29,305 bases of DNA, from NCBI GenBank assembly GCA_030601605.1, contig JAUVTI010000007.1, positions 1 through 29,305 of the forward strand. The letters are read 5' to 3'. The notes beneath the pieces were generated by a model. The model saw nothing but the letters and a program-made list of their open reading frames with translations, did not search any database and was not told the DNA's origin. This document shows, one piece after another, positions 22,899 through 29,305 of the stretch (positions are counted from its first letter, which is position 1; the number at the start of each line of letters is the position of its first letter). A program made the position numbers and the translations under genes. The DNA comes from Gemmatimonadales bacterium (GTDB taxonomy: Bacteria > Gemmatimonadota > Gemmatimonadetes > Gemmatimonadales > GWC2-71-9).

Positions 22899-25112
22899 CT
22901 ACCGCGGAGCCCTGAACCGCAGATCGAACCTCGCCGCGGGAGCATCCAGCCCCGGCGCCGCCGCGCGCAGCCCCTTGGACAGGTCGAATCGCACGAGACC
23001 GCCCAGGAACGAGACCCCGGCCCCCACACCTACCAGCGGCTCCCCGTCGAACGTGTCGCCCACGTCCACGAAGACGACCGGAGTTATCACCGCCGAGCGC
23101 AGCAGCGCGTAATCCAGCTGCGCCGACCAGAAAGAGCGGCCCTGGCGCGTGCCGTAGTCGTAACCGCGTACCGTCTGCGGTCCGCCGATCCGGTACTGGA
23201 GCTGCGCGATGGTGTCACCGAACACCACGCCGCCGCGGAGCATGATGTTACCCGTGCGTCGGAAGATGGAGAACGGTATCTCGGCCGAGCCCCACAGACG
23301 CGCGCCGCTCTGATCGTCTCCGGCCAGGACCTCCCCGCCCTCCCGCAGAGTCACGATGCCGATCGGGTCACGCCGGTCGAGCGTGCCGCGGAAGTACCAG
23401 CCCTCGTCCACGGGTGGGTTGGGTGGGAACGAGAAGTCACCGAACAGGTTGGGGAAAGCGACGTCGGTCGTCTTCTCCATGCTCTCGTGGTACTCGACCG
23501 CGCCCAGTATCTTCGTGTCCCGCAGCACTCCGTGGTTCCAGGTCAGCGACCAGCCGCCTCCCGACGCCAGGAAGTAGTCGGCGTCGTCGTGACCAGTCCA
23601 GAACGCGTTTATGCTGTTCCCGATCGTCAGGCCCTTCGTCCACGGCTCGACCTCGAACACCGTCCTGTATGCTCTCACGTCCAGCTGCCCGTCGGGCCCG
23701 TCGTAGCGCCACAGCGCGGACGCCGTGGGCCTGAGGTCGCCGATGCCGAACCGCCCCGTGAGCAGCAGGGTCGTGAACTTCGGCCCCGGCTGGAACTCGA
23801 CTCCTATCCCGAGCGAAAGGGCCTGCACACGGTTGTACTGCGCGATCTCGGCGAACCTCTCCCACGCGATCGCCAGCCTGCGCCGGCCCGTCCACTCCAT
23901 GGGCAGCTCGTACCTCAGCTCGCTGAGCCGGGCAAATGACTCGCGGTAGTGCTTCTCATCCGCCTTGTCCAGCTTCACCTTGAACTCGGTATCCCACTCG
24001 TAGGCGGCCAGGCTGTCGGTAGGAGGCACGTCCACCTCCCAGCGGCCGTCACTCCAACTGCCCGCATGTACGTAGCCCTCGCCGCGGCGGTCGTCCCGCG
24101 CCTCGCGGTCGTCGTCGGTCGGCTCGCCCTCGCGTCGGCGTTCGCGTCGCGCCCGGCGGACTTCAGTCTGCCCCTCCAGGCTGTCGAGCGGCACCACGAA
24201 CTCCAGCGGCGGGGAGGTATTCACCTCGTACTCGCTGAAAGTCACAATTGCCCGAGCCGGGATCGTGATGTCCAGAATGAAGGGGATGTCTGCGGTGAGA
24301 GCGAGCAACTGGCGCCGGGGCATCCAGTAGAGGTTGTCCACCAGCGCATACTCGATGTCCGCCTCGACGCTCAGGTACTTCGCGACCTGACGGTTCTCCT
24401 CGCGGATCTCGGCGCTGTCCTCCGGCGTGCCGTCCTCCGGACTGTCCCACAGGTACTCGCCGATGAAGATCACCATCAGCCGCACTACGTCACCGGTTTC
24501 TGCGTCGAGCCACATGTCGCCCGATACGAGCGCCGGCCCGAAGCGCTTGGGCCGCACCGCCATCTTCACGGCCCGCACGGTCCGGTTCGGCAGTACGAGC
24601 TGCACGGAGTCCGTGATGGCAAAGCGGTAGTAGTGCTCCGCGCCGTCGGCGAGCGGGTGGAGCACCGCCGTCTCGGGCACCCCCATTATCCTGATGCTGT
24701 CGCCCAGGGAGCGCGGGATGAACCACGGCCGGTCCGGCACCAGGTCCTGACGCAGCTGCTCCTGAACCTCGTCCCGCACGTCGGCGCCGAACGCGCGCAG
24801 CATCCGGAGCACCGGCGCCCTGCTCCGTGCTCCCAGCACCTCGACCTTCAGGTCATTCGGCTGGCGCCAGGTCACCCGCGCTCGCGACTCGTGCGCCAGG
24901 AGCGTGTTGAGTCCGGCAAACCGGCTGCGCCCGGCGCGGGCCTCCATGCGTGTCTCCACGATGGCACGGTAGTCGCGCACCACGGAGTCCTGTACGATGT
25001 GCCGCACTCGCGCGCGCGCGTACAACTCGGCCGTCGCTGCGTCATGGAACGTCGTTGTGTCTTGCTGTTGGGGAGAGAGAACGACGAGTGCCGCCAGGAG
25101 AGCTGCGATCAT
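22899..25112 (-). CDS. Omp85/BamA-like outer-membrane beta-barrel protein
   Basis: A 737-aa exported protein with a short signal peptide (about 1-16). The first roughly 330 residues form a beta-rich domain without recognisable POTRA repeats (for example FAITDSVQLVLPNRT and DMWLDAETGDVVRLMV). A charged linker rich in Arg/Asp/Glu (about 325-360) follows. The C-terminal half is a 16-strand-type barrel ending with TVRGYDYGT; V648-R-G-Y651 is the L6-loop motif of the Omp85 superfamily, and the protein ends FDLRFRAPR, a typical final barrel strand. It may insert or translocate proteins or lipids across the outer membrane. The ATG overlaps the stop of the PAS-Fis regulator gene (ATGA). Confidence 0.82.
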   Translation of the reverse strand: MIAALLAALVVLSPQQQDTTTFHDAATAELYARARVRHIVQDSVVRDYRAIVETRMEARAGRSRFAGLNTLLAHESRARVTWRQPNDLKVEVLGARSRAPVLRMLRAFGADVRDEVQEQLRQDLVPDRPWFIPRSLGDSIRIMGVPETAVLHPLADGAEHYYRFAITDSVQLVLPNRTVRAVKMAVRPKRFGPALVSGDMWLDAETGDVVRLMVIFIGEYLWDSPEDGTPEDSAEIREENRQVAKYLSVEADIEYALVDNLYWMPRRQLLALTADIPFILDITIPARAIVTFSEYEVNTSPPLEFVVPLDSLEGQTEVRRARRERRREGEPTDDDREARDDRRGEGYVHAGSWSDGRWEVDVPPTDSLAAYEWDTEFKVKLDKADEKHYRESFARLSELRYELPMEWTGRRRLAIAWERFAEIAQYNRVQALSLGIGVEFQPGPKFTTLLLTGRFGIGDLRPTASALWRYDGPDGQLDVRAYRTVFEVEPWTKGLTIGNSINAFWTGHDDADYFLASGGGWSLTWNHGVLRDTKILGAVEYHESMEKTTDVAFPNLFGDFSFPPNPPVDEGWYFRGTLDRRDPIGIVTLREGGEVLAGDDQSGARLWGSAEIPFSIFRRTGNIMLRGGVVFGDTIAQLQYRIGGPQTVRGYDYGTRQGRSFWSAQLDYALLRSAVITPVVFVDVGDTFDGEPLVGVGAGVSFLGGLVRFDLSKGLRAAAPGLDAPAARFDLRFRAPR

Positions 25113-25543
25113 CTACCGCGGCTGTCTCGTTCGAGGCCGTACGTCCTGAGCCGGCGCCACAGGGTGGTGCGGGATATTCCGAGGCGGCGCGCGCTCTCGG
25201 TGAGCTTCCACCCGGTAGCCTGCAGCATCTCGACGATGGCGTCGCGCTCGCGCTCGGCGAGAGTGCTGCGGCCCTCACTGTCCGGAACCGGCAGATAGAC
25301 GGCCTCACCAAGTTTGGTGCCACCGATCCACAGCGGCGCGATGCGCGCGCCGATGCGCGACAGCCTCGGCAGGATGGCGCGACCGTCGGCTTCGTTCTCG
25401 TCTACCTCCTTGAGCACAGCGCGAGCAGCCGGATTGGCGTACGCGATCTCCCCATCGGTTCCGATGATCAGGACACCCTCGGAGAGGGACTCGAGCACGG
25501 CTCGTGCGAGTGGCGAGAAGGCGTTGGGTAGGCGATCGATCAT
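25109..25543 (-). CDS. PAS-Fis regulator without AAA+ domain
   Basis: A 144-aa two-domain regulator. A PAS domain (about 10-90, ESLSEGVLIIGTDGEIAYAN) is followed by a Fis-type HTH (about 98-138, MLQATGWKLTESARRLGIS then TTLWRRLRTYGL). This is the architecture of an NtrC-class activator with the central AAA+ sigma54 ATPase removed, so it should bind DNA but not open sigma54 promoters. The ATG at 25543 has AGAGG about 8 nt upstream; the frame extends to 25591 with only a Pro/Arg-rich leader. The stop overlaps the start of the Omp85-like gene, so regulator and outer-membrane protein are made together. The domains are clear; the target is unknown. Confidence 0.82.
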   Translation of the reverse strand: MIDRLPNAFSPLARAVLESLSEGVLIIGTDGEIAYANPAARAVLKEVDENEADGRAILPRLSRIGARIAPLWIGGTKLGEAVYLPVPDSEGRSTLAERERDAIVEMLQATGWKLTESARRLGISRTTLWRRLRTYGLERDSRGR

Positions 25544-25629
25544 GGCTCGACCTCTTGGAGACCTACGGGGACCCGGCGGGTGAGGTTTCAATCCGCGTCA
25601 TCGCAAGACCGCTGCAACTACCAGTCGGA

Positions 25630-25659
25630 GACCATGACCTGGTCCTGACCAAGTGGTCA
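25630..25659. promoter_or_regulatory. Double palindromic operator upstream of tetR
   Basis: Two inverted repeats stand nearly end to end: GACCA-N5-TGGTC (25630-25644) and TGACCA-AG-TGGTCA (25646-25659). Both use the half-site GACCA/TGGTC. They lie in the 199-nt spacer between the PAS-Fis gene and the divergent tetR gene, about 85 nt before tetR, a usual position for autoregulation by a TetR-family repressor. Confidence 0.65.
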
Positions 25660-25742
25660 ATATCGCAGTGTGGCGCTAGCATCTCGCGCCGGAGTCGAGT
25701 TCTTCTTATCTTTGGCTGTCCAGACAGTCAGGGAGTGGCGCG

Positions 25743-26324
25743 ATGGCCAAGAAGCGCACCAACTCAGAACAGTCCAAGGAATCGATCGTCCAGGCGGCCG
25801 AGGCGTTGGTTCGGCGCCGCGCAGCCACCGGAGTCACCGTGGATCAGGTGGCCAAGGAGGCCGGCTGCGCCAAGGGGCTCGTTCATTACCACTTCAAGAC
25901 AAAGCGCGGGGTTCTGGAGGCTGTGGCCGAGAACCTGGCAGCTGTGAGGCAGGCAAACTGGGTCACGGCCTTCAGTGCGCCGGACGCCAGGACGGCCATC
26001 GACCGGACATGGACCCTCCTGACCAACGAGTCAGATGATGGGACCATTCTCGCCTGGAATTCGATCTTCGGCCCGGGCAAGGTCATTCCTGGCAATCTGG
26101 TCAGTCAGGTGCAGCGGAGCTTCGCTGCCGCACTGGGAGACTCCGCATACCGGCTGCTGAGGGACGCCGCCCTGGTGCCCAGGATCCCTCCGGCCGAGAT
26201 CGGCTGGCTCCTGGGGTCGATTGTGCATGGGATGGGCTACCAGATCCTGAGCGGCGCGGATCGCAGCGAGATCGAGGGCGCCTACGCCGCCGCCTGGCTG
26301 GGCATCCTCTCGCTCGCCACCTAG
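25743..26324 (+). CDS. TetR-family transcriptional regulator
   Basis: A 193-aa one-component regulator. The N-terminal HTH (about 15-60) reads SIVQAAEALVRRR, VTVDQVAKEAGCAKG and LVHYHFKTKRGVL, the standard TetR DNA-binding domain. The C-terminal ligand domain is all helical and not assignable to a ligand. An AGGGAG is placed about 8 nt before the ATG. The two palindromes at 25630-25659 are its likely operators, giving autorepression and perhaps control of the divergent PAS-Fis/Omp85 pair. It ends 6 nt before the convergent helicase gene. Confidence 0.9.
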   Translation: MAKKRTNSEQSKESIVQAAEALVRRRAATGVTVDQVAKEAGCAKGLVHYHFKTKRGVLEAVAENLAAVRQANWVTAFSAPDARTAIDRTWTLLTNESDDGTILAWNSIFGPGKVIPGNLVSQVQRSFAAALGDSAYRLLRDAALVPRIPPAEIGWLLGSIVHGMGYQILSGADRSEIEGAYAAAWLGILSLAT

Positions 26325-26330
26325 GCCCGG

Positions 26331-28892
26331 CTAGTAGCGGCGACGGCGGCCGCGGTGCCTTGGGCCGCGCCTCCGCTCAGTCCGCTTCGCCGTAAGCGCC
26401 CGGAGTCCCTCGGCCAGCTCCTCCAGGGAGGCAGCACGAACCACCTCCTGCCGCCCCCGGAACACGCTGAACCTCAGCGGCCGGTCCGTCTCCGGGAGGT
26501 CCCGCTCCCGCAGCCGGACCGCCTGCTTCTCCCGGAGCCGCAGCCGAACCACGCCGGCATCCCCCTCGATCTCATAGATCAGCGGCACGCGGTCGCCCAG
26601 CACGGCCGCCGAGCTGGGGAGCCCATCCAACTCCTCACGCACCTCGGGCGGCACCAGCGAACTCACGTCCAGCTCCACCGGAGTATCCAGGAACTGCTTC
26701 CAGCTCTCCACTTCGTCGAGCTGCTCTCGCACCCTGCGCTCGACGGGCCGCTGGTGCGCGGCCCGGAGCAAGCCGCCCGAGCGACGCCAATACTCCTTCA
26801 GGCGCTGCGCGGCGCGCTGAACGCCGCGCTCGCTGGGGTGGGATGTCGCGCCCGAAAGGAGTGCTCGGGCCAGTGCATCCCGGGCGCTACCGGCAAGATC
26901 CTCGGGGAAATCACCGCTGAGGGGCCGCCGCTCCTTATCCAGCACGTAGCCGAAGTACTCGGTGTGCCGCGTTATCACCAGCCCGCCGCGACGTCCCTCA
27001 CGAAACTCCACCACAGGCTCGCTCCTGTTCGCGTACTGCTTGATCTGGTTGAACGGCAGGTTCGTGCCCTCCAGGGCTCCGCGCGCCACGCCGAACCGAT
27101 CCGCGAAGTAGCGTACCGTACCAGCAACGGCGCCCTCTCTGCTCGCCACCGACGAGTCCGACAGGCGGACCCGCTCTCCATCCGCCGTCTCGCCGTCGAT
27201 CACGAGGTCGAACGGCATAACGCGGGCCACGAGGTCCTGGAATTTCCTGAGCGTGTTGCGGTCGGCGTACGGCAACTCCGCCGGAAGCGGCAGCTCGAGC
27301 GTTCGATACACCGACGCCATGCCGAGCGCCACGTCCTCGATTGCCTTCACCAGCACTCCGCGCTCCTCGGCCCACTCGTCGATCTCGTCGGCCATGATGT
27401 GTCGCGGCAGGCCGTAGATCTCACCCAGGTGGCCGTACTGATTCAAGGCCTCGGCATACACGTTGTGCGCCGTGAGGTGGTCGCTGCCGTACACGAGGAG
27501 TCCGATCAGATCACCACCGCCGCGCGTCATGCGGTGCAGGGAATCAATGTTCGCCATGACCGCTACGAACGGCAGTAGATCATCGTCCGCGTGCACCAGC
27601 AGCTCGCCCCACGGGCGGTCCACCGGCATCGCCTCGACATCCCTGCCGTAGGCCGTGAGGCGTCCATCCTCGACTATGCCGCGCTCGGTGAGTCGCCGCA
27701 CCGCGTCCGCGTAGGCGCGCCTGTCGAGCGGGACCGGCAGTTCCAGCTCGGTGAGGTCCACGCCCAGCGCCGCGGCCGTGAGGGCAACGCGCTCGCTGTC
27801 GCCTGCCAGCTGGAACTCGGGCGGAACCGGCTCCAGCGAGAAGAAATCGATGTCGCGGTCCGACAGGATGTAGACCTCGCCCCCCTCCACGCGTCCGTGC
27901 ACGCGCCCCGCCATCTGCAGGATCTCGTTGGGTCCCAGGTACTGGCGGGTGAGCACGTTGCGCCCCCGCATCACCACGTTGGTGAAGCGCGAATCGAGGA
28001 TCACCACTGTGTCGAGCCCGAGGATGTTCAGTGCCGACTGCCCTGCTGCCGTCATGGCCAGGACGAACGGCTTGCGAGCGGTGCCCTCGAGGAAGGGCCG
28101 GATCACCCGAATAGGCTCGCCGCCGTGATAGAACGCGGCTTCGAGACGCGGCCAGCGGTCTCCCAGTTCGGCCGCCGCCCTCTCGACCTCAGCGCGGGTC
28201 GGCAGAAACACCGCGACGCCGCGGCGCCGCTTCACCACCCGGCCTACGAACCGGTCGCTCAGGAACTCGACGGGATTCTCCCGACGGATCGCCACCTTGG
28301 CCGAGAGCCCCGGGTCGAACGCGGCCGTCTCCAGCACTTCGGCCGAATCGAGGTAGTCCGAGTAGAAGTCGGGGTCCACCGTGGCGGACAGCCAGATGAA
28401 GCGACACCCAACGCGCTTGCCCAGAGCGAGACACAGCTCGAGCTCCGCCGAGGTCTGGTGGATCTCGTCCGCAACGAGGGTGTCGTGCGCATCGATCAGC
28501 TCGTCCTGAAACCAGCGCCGCGCGATCCCCGTCGTCACGATCACGACGTTCCAGGTGGGAGTCTCGGGCGTGGCTTCCCGCTCCCGGTTCACAACTCCGA
28601 TCCGAAGCGGCGCCCGCACGATCTCCTCCGCGATGGGCCGGATGGCCAGCGTCTTCCCGGTCCCCGTTCCCGCGACGATCCCGAAGCCGGCCCCGCGTCG
28701 CGCCAGGTCGCGGATCTCGTCGCCGTGCTCGCGCTCCAGCACCGTCTCGACCTCGAGGCGGCACGCCAGCTCTATCGTCTCACAGGCTGCGCGGGTGGGG
28801 GCAATGACTATGACGCGACCGGTGGGGGGCTCGGATCGGAGGTAGGCGTCCCGATCAGGCGGCAGGAAGTGGTCGCGGACGTGCCGGGGCAT
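26331..28892 (-). CDS. DEIH-box superfamily 2 helicase
   Basis: An 853-aa ATPase/helicase. Walker A is GTGTGKT (75-81), Walker B is ADEIHQTS (DEIH at 142-145), motif III is SAT (169-171) and motif VI is QMAGRVHGR (326-334), so it belongs near the DEAH/RHA group. APTRAACETIELA at 31-43, before Walker A, looks like motif Ia, which normally comes after it. The C-terminal 500 residues form helical domains unlike the HrpA/HrpB tails I know, ending in an Arg-rich tail RRRGPRHRGRRRRY that suits RNA binding. A role in RNA remodelling is likely but not shown. It lies 68 nt downstream of the selenoprotein gene on the same strand. Confidence 0.8.
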   Translation of the reverse strand: MPRHVRDHFLPPDRDAYLRSEPPTGRVIVIAPTRAACETIELACRLEVETVLEREHGDEIRDLARRGAGFGIVAGTGTGKTLAIRPIAEEIVRAPLRIGVVNREREATPETPTWNVVIVTTGIARRWFQDELIDAHDTLVADEIHQTSAELELCLALGKRVGCRFIWLSATVDPDFYSDYLDSAEVLETAAFDPGLSAKVAIRRENPVEFLSDRFVGRVVKRRRGVAVFLPTRAEVERAAAELGDRWPRLEAAFYHGGEPIRVIRPFLEGTARKPFVLAMTAAGQSALNILGLDTVVILDSRFTNVVMRGRNVLTRQYLGPNEILQMAGRVHGRVEGGEVYILSDRDIDFFSLEPVPPEFQLAGDSERVALTAAALGVDLTELELPVPLDRRAYADAVRRLTERGIVEDGRLTAYGRDVEAMPVDRPWGELLVHADDDLLPFVAVMANIDSLHRMTRGGGDLIGLLVYGSDHLTAHNVYAEALNQYGHLGEIYGLPRHIMADEIDEWAEERGVLVKAIEDVALGMASVYRTLELPLPAELPYADRNTLRKFQDLVARVMPFDLVIDGETADGERVRLSDSSVASREGAVAGTVRYFADRFGVARGALEGTNLPFNQIKQYANRSEPVVEFREGRRGGLVITRHTEYFGYVLDKERRPLSGDFPEDLAGSARDALARALLSGATSHPSERGVQRAAQRLKEYWRRSGGLLRAAHQRPVERRVREQLDEVESWKQFLDTPVELDVSSLVPPEVREELDGLPSSAAVLGDRVPLIYEIEGDAGVVRLRLREKQAVRLRERDLPETDRPLRFSVFRGRQEVVRAASLEELAEGLRALTAKRTERRRGPRHRGRRRRY

Positions 28893-28960
28893 GGGGAGAA
28901 GTTAACAGTGGCCGCGACCAGGGGATCCACTGAGCTTCCGATCACCGTCCCTCCCGCTCA

Positions 28961-29185
28961 CTAGCGCTTCTGGATCAGCCCCATCACCTCTCCGGGCTCG
29001 GCGTGCCTCCCGATCTCTTTCTTGGAGTACACCAGATCGCCGTCCACGACGACCTCGAAGACTCCGCCCGATGATTCGATCAGCTCAACGTCGGCGTCGG
29101 CGTACGCTTGCTCGATCTCGGCCGCCAGACTGGCGGCCCGCGGCTTGTAGCCTCAAACGCCGCAGTATTCGATGGAGATCTTCAC
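28961..29185 (-). CDS. SelW/Rdx-family selenoprotein with in-frame UGA (Sec)
   Basis: A 74-aa protein when the in-frame TGA at 29155-29153 is read as selenocysteine. The N-terminus is VKISIEYCGVUGYKPRAASL, with the redox motif C8-G-V-U11 of the SelW/SelT/SelH/Rdx thioredoxin-like family (CxxU, or CxxC in Cys homologues). After the UGA the frame stays open for 63 codons with clear family sequence, including GGVFEVVVDGDLVYSKKEIG (about 48-67), and ends at TAG 28963-28961. The start is a GTG with GGAGG about 4 nt upstream. A hairpin at the correct distance follows the UGA. The family is thought to act in thiol redox chemistry. A nonsense mutation is the alternative, but the UGA replaces precisely the Cys/Sec position. 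Normal ORF calling would miss it. Confidence 0.88.
29120..29138 (-). promoter_or_regulatory. Bacterial SECIS hairpin in the selenoprotein gene
   Basis: In the mRNA, GGCCGCCA-GUC-UGGCGGCC is a perfect 8-bp stem with a 3-nt loop. It starts 15 nt after the UGA, and the loop starts at nucleotide 23 with G as its first base. Known bacterial SECIS elements have a small loop with a G in its first two positions at about 16-37 nt from the UGA, so this fits. It would recruit SelB with Sec-tRNA. Confidence 0.75.
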
Positions 29186-29245
29186 GGCCCCTCCGTGGCA
29201 CAGGACGAGTCTCTGAATCCAACTCCAAACTACACCGGGGAGGCC

Positions 29246-29257
29246 GCAAGTGCTTGC
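29246..29257. promoter_or_regulatory. Inverted repeat GCAAG-TG-CTTGC upstream of the selenoprotein gene
   Basis: A perfect 5+5-bp inverted repeat about 60 nt upstream of the selW-like GTG, in the region where its promoter should lie. No convincing -10/-35 pair is seen around it. It could be an operator; evidence is weak. The rest of 29186-29305 holds only the Shine-Dalgarno of the selenoprotein gene. Confidence 0.25.
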
Positions 29258-29305
29258 AGATTCCCGAGTCGCGTACGACATTCGGGCGGCGCACACCAAC
29301 AACCT

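Noticed and set aside
29085..29294. 69-codon minus-strand frame at the right edge
   Set aside because: It lies in another frame of the selenoprotein region, is Arg-rich with no family sequence, and is a by-product of the UGA interruption in the true frame.
1..29305. tRNA, rRNA, CRISPR array, prophage or integron
   Set aside because: No cloverleaf, rRNA segments, spaced repeats, integrase or phage structural genes were recognised on either strand.

Overview
The window is high-GC DNA from a free-living Gram-negative bacterium. Gram-negative character is shown by an Omp85-type outer-membrane protein, several lipoproteins with lipoboxes and a periplasmic multiheme cytochrome. Gene content and style (short overlaps, GTG/TTG starts, a DnaE2 mutasome, a DEIH helicase, S9 peptidases) remind me of Gemmatimonadota or a neighbouring phylum. 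That assignment is an impression from gene content, not a computed result. I saw no rRNA, tRNA, CRISPR array, phage or plasmid genes.

Left part (1-8.6 kb): a terminator from an upstream gene, an alpha/beta hydrolase, a stand-alone RsbRD-N-like protein, a FabL-type SDR divergent from an acyl-CoA dehydrogenase, and then a tightly coupled run of SLC1-type transporter, cupin, S9 peptidase and LapA-like membrane protein. A beta-lactamase-fold lipoprotein converges on that run.

Middle (8.6-13.9 kb): an eight-heme cytochrome lipoprotein preceded by a CRP/FNR-like palindrome, and a NarL-type regulator divergent from a DUF402 protein plus a membrane HisKA protein with no ATPase domain. A phosphate block follows, with a Na/Pi cotransporter, PhoU and a degraded C-terminal scrap of a PiT phosphate permease.

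Mutasome (14.0-20.2 kb): one plus-strand operon reads zinc-ribbon micro-protein, radical SAM protein, catalytically dead ImuB, a DUF6504-like protein and DnaE2. Its promoter overlaps an 11-bp-period direct repeat. The operon carries three four-unit arrays of a GGGAARN heptamer. One of them pairs with an inverted copy to form a 148-bp MITE-like element that sits in frame inside imuB.

Right part (20.2-29.3 kb): a DUF6498-like membrane protein, a long-form IspH, a lipoprotein, and an Omp85-like protein translationally coupled to a PAS-Fis regulator without an AAA+ domain. A TetR regulator follows with two palindromes upstream, then a large DEIH-box helicase.

The most striking item is at the far right, 28961-29185 on the minus strand: a 74-codon SelW/Rdx-family gene with an in-frame UGA in the redox motif (CGVU). 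A perfect hairpin immediately downstream matches the bacterial SECIS pattern. It is very probably a selenoprotein that standard ORF calling breaks in two and loses.
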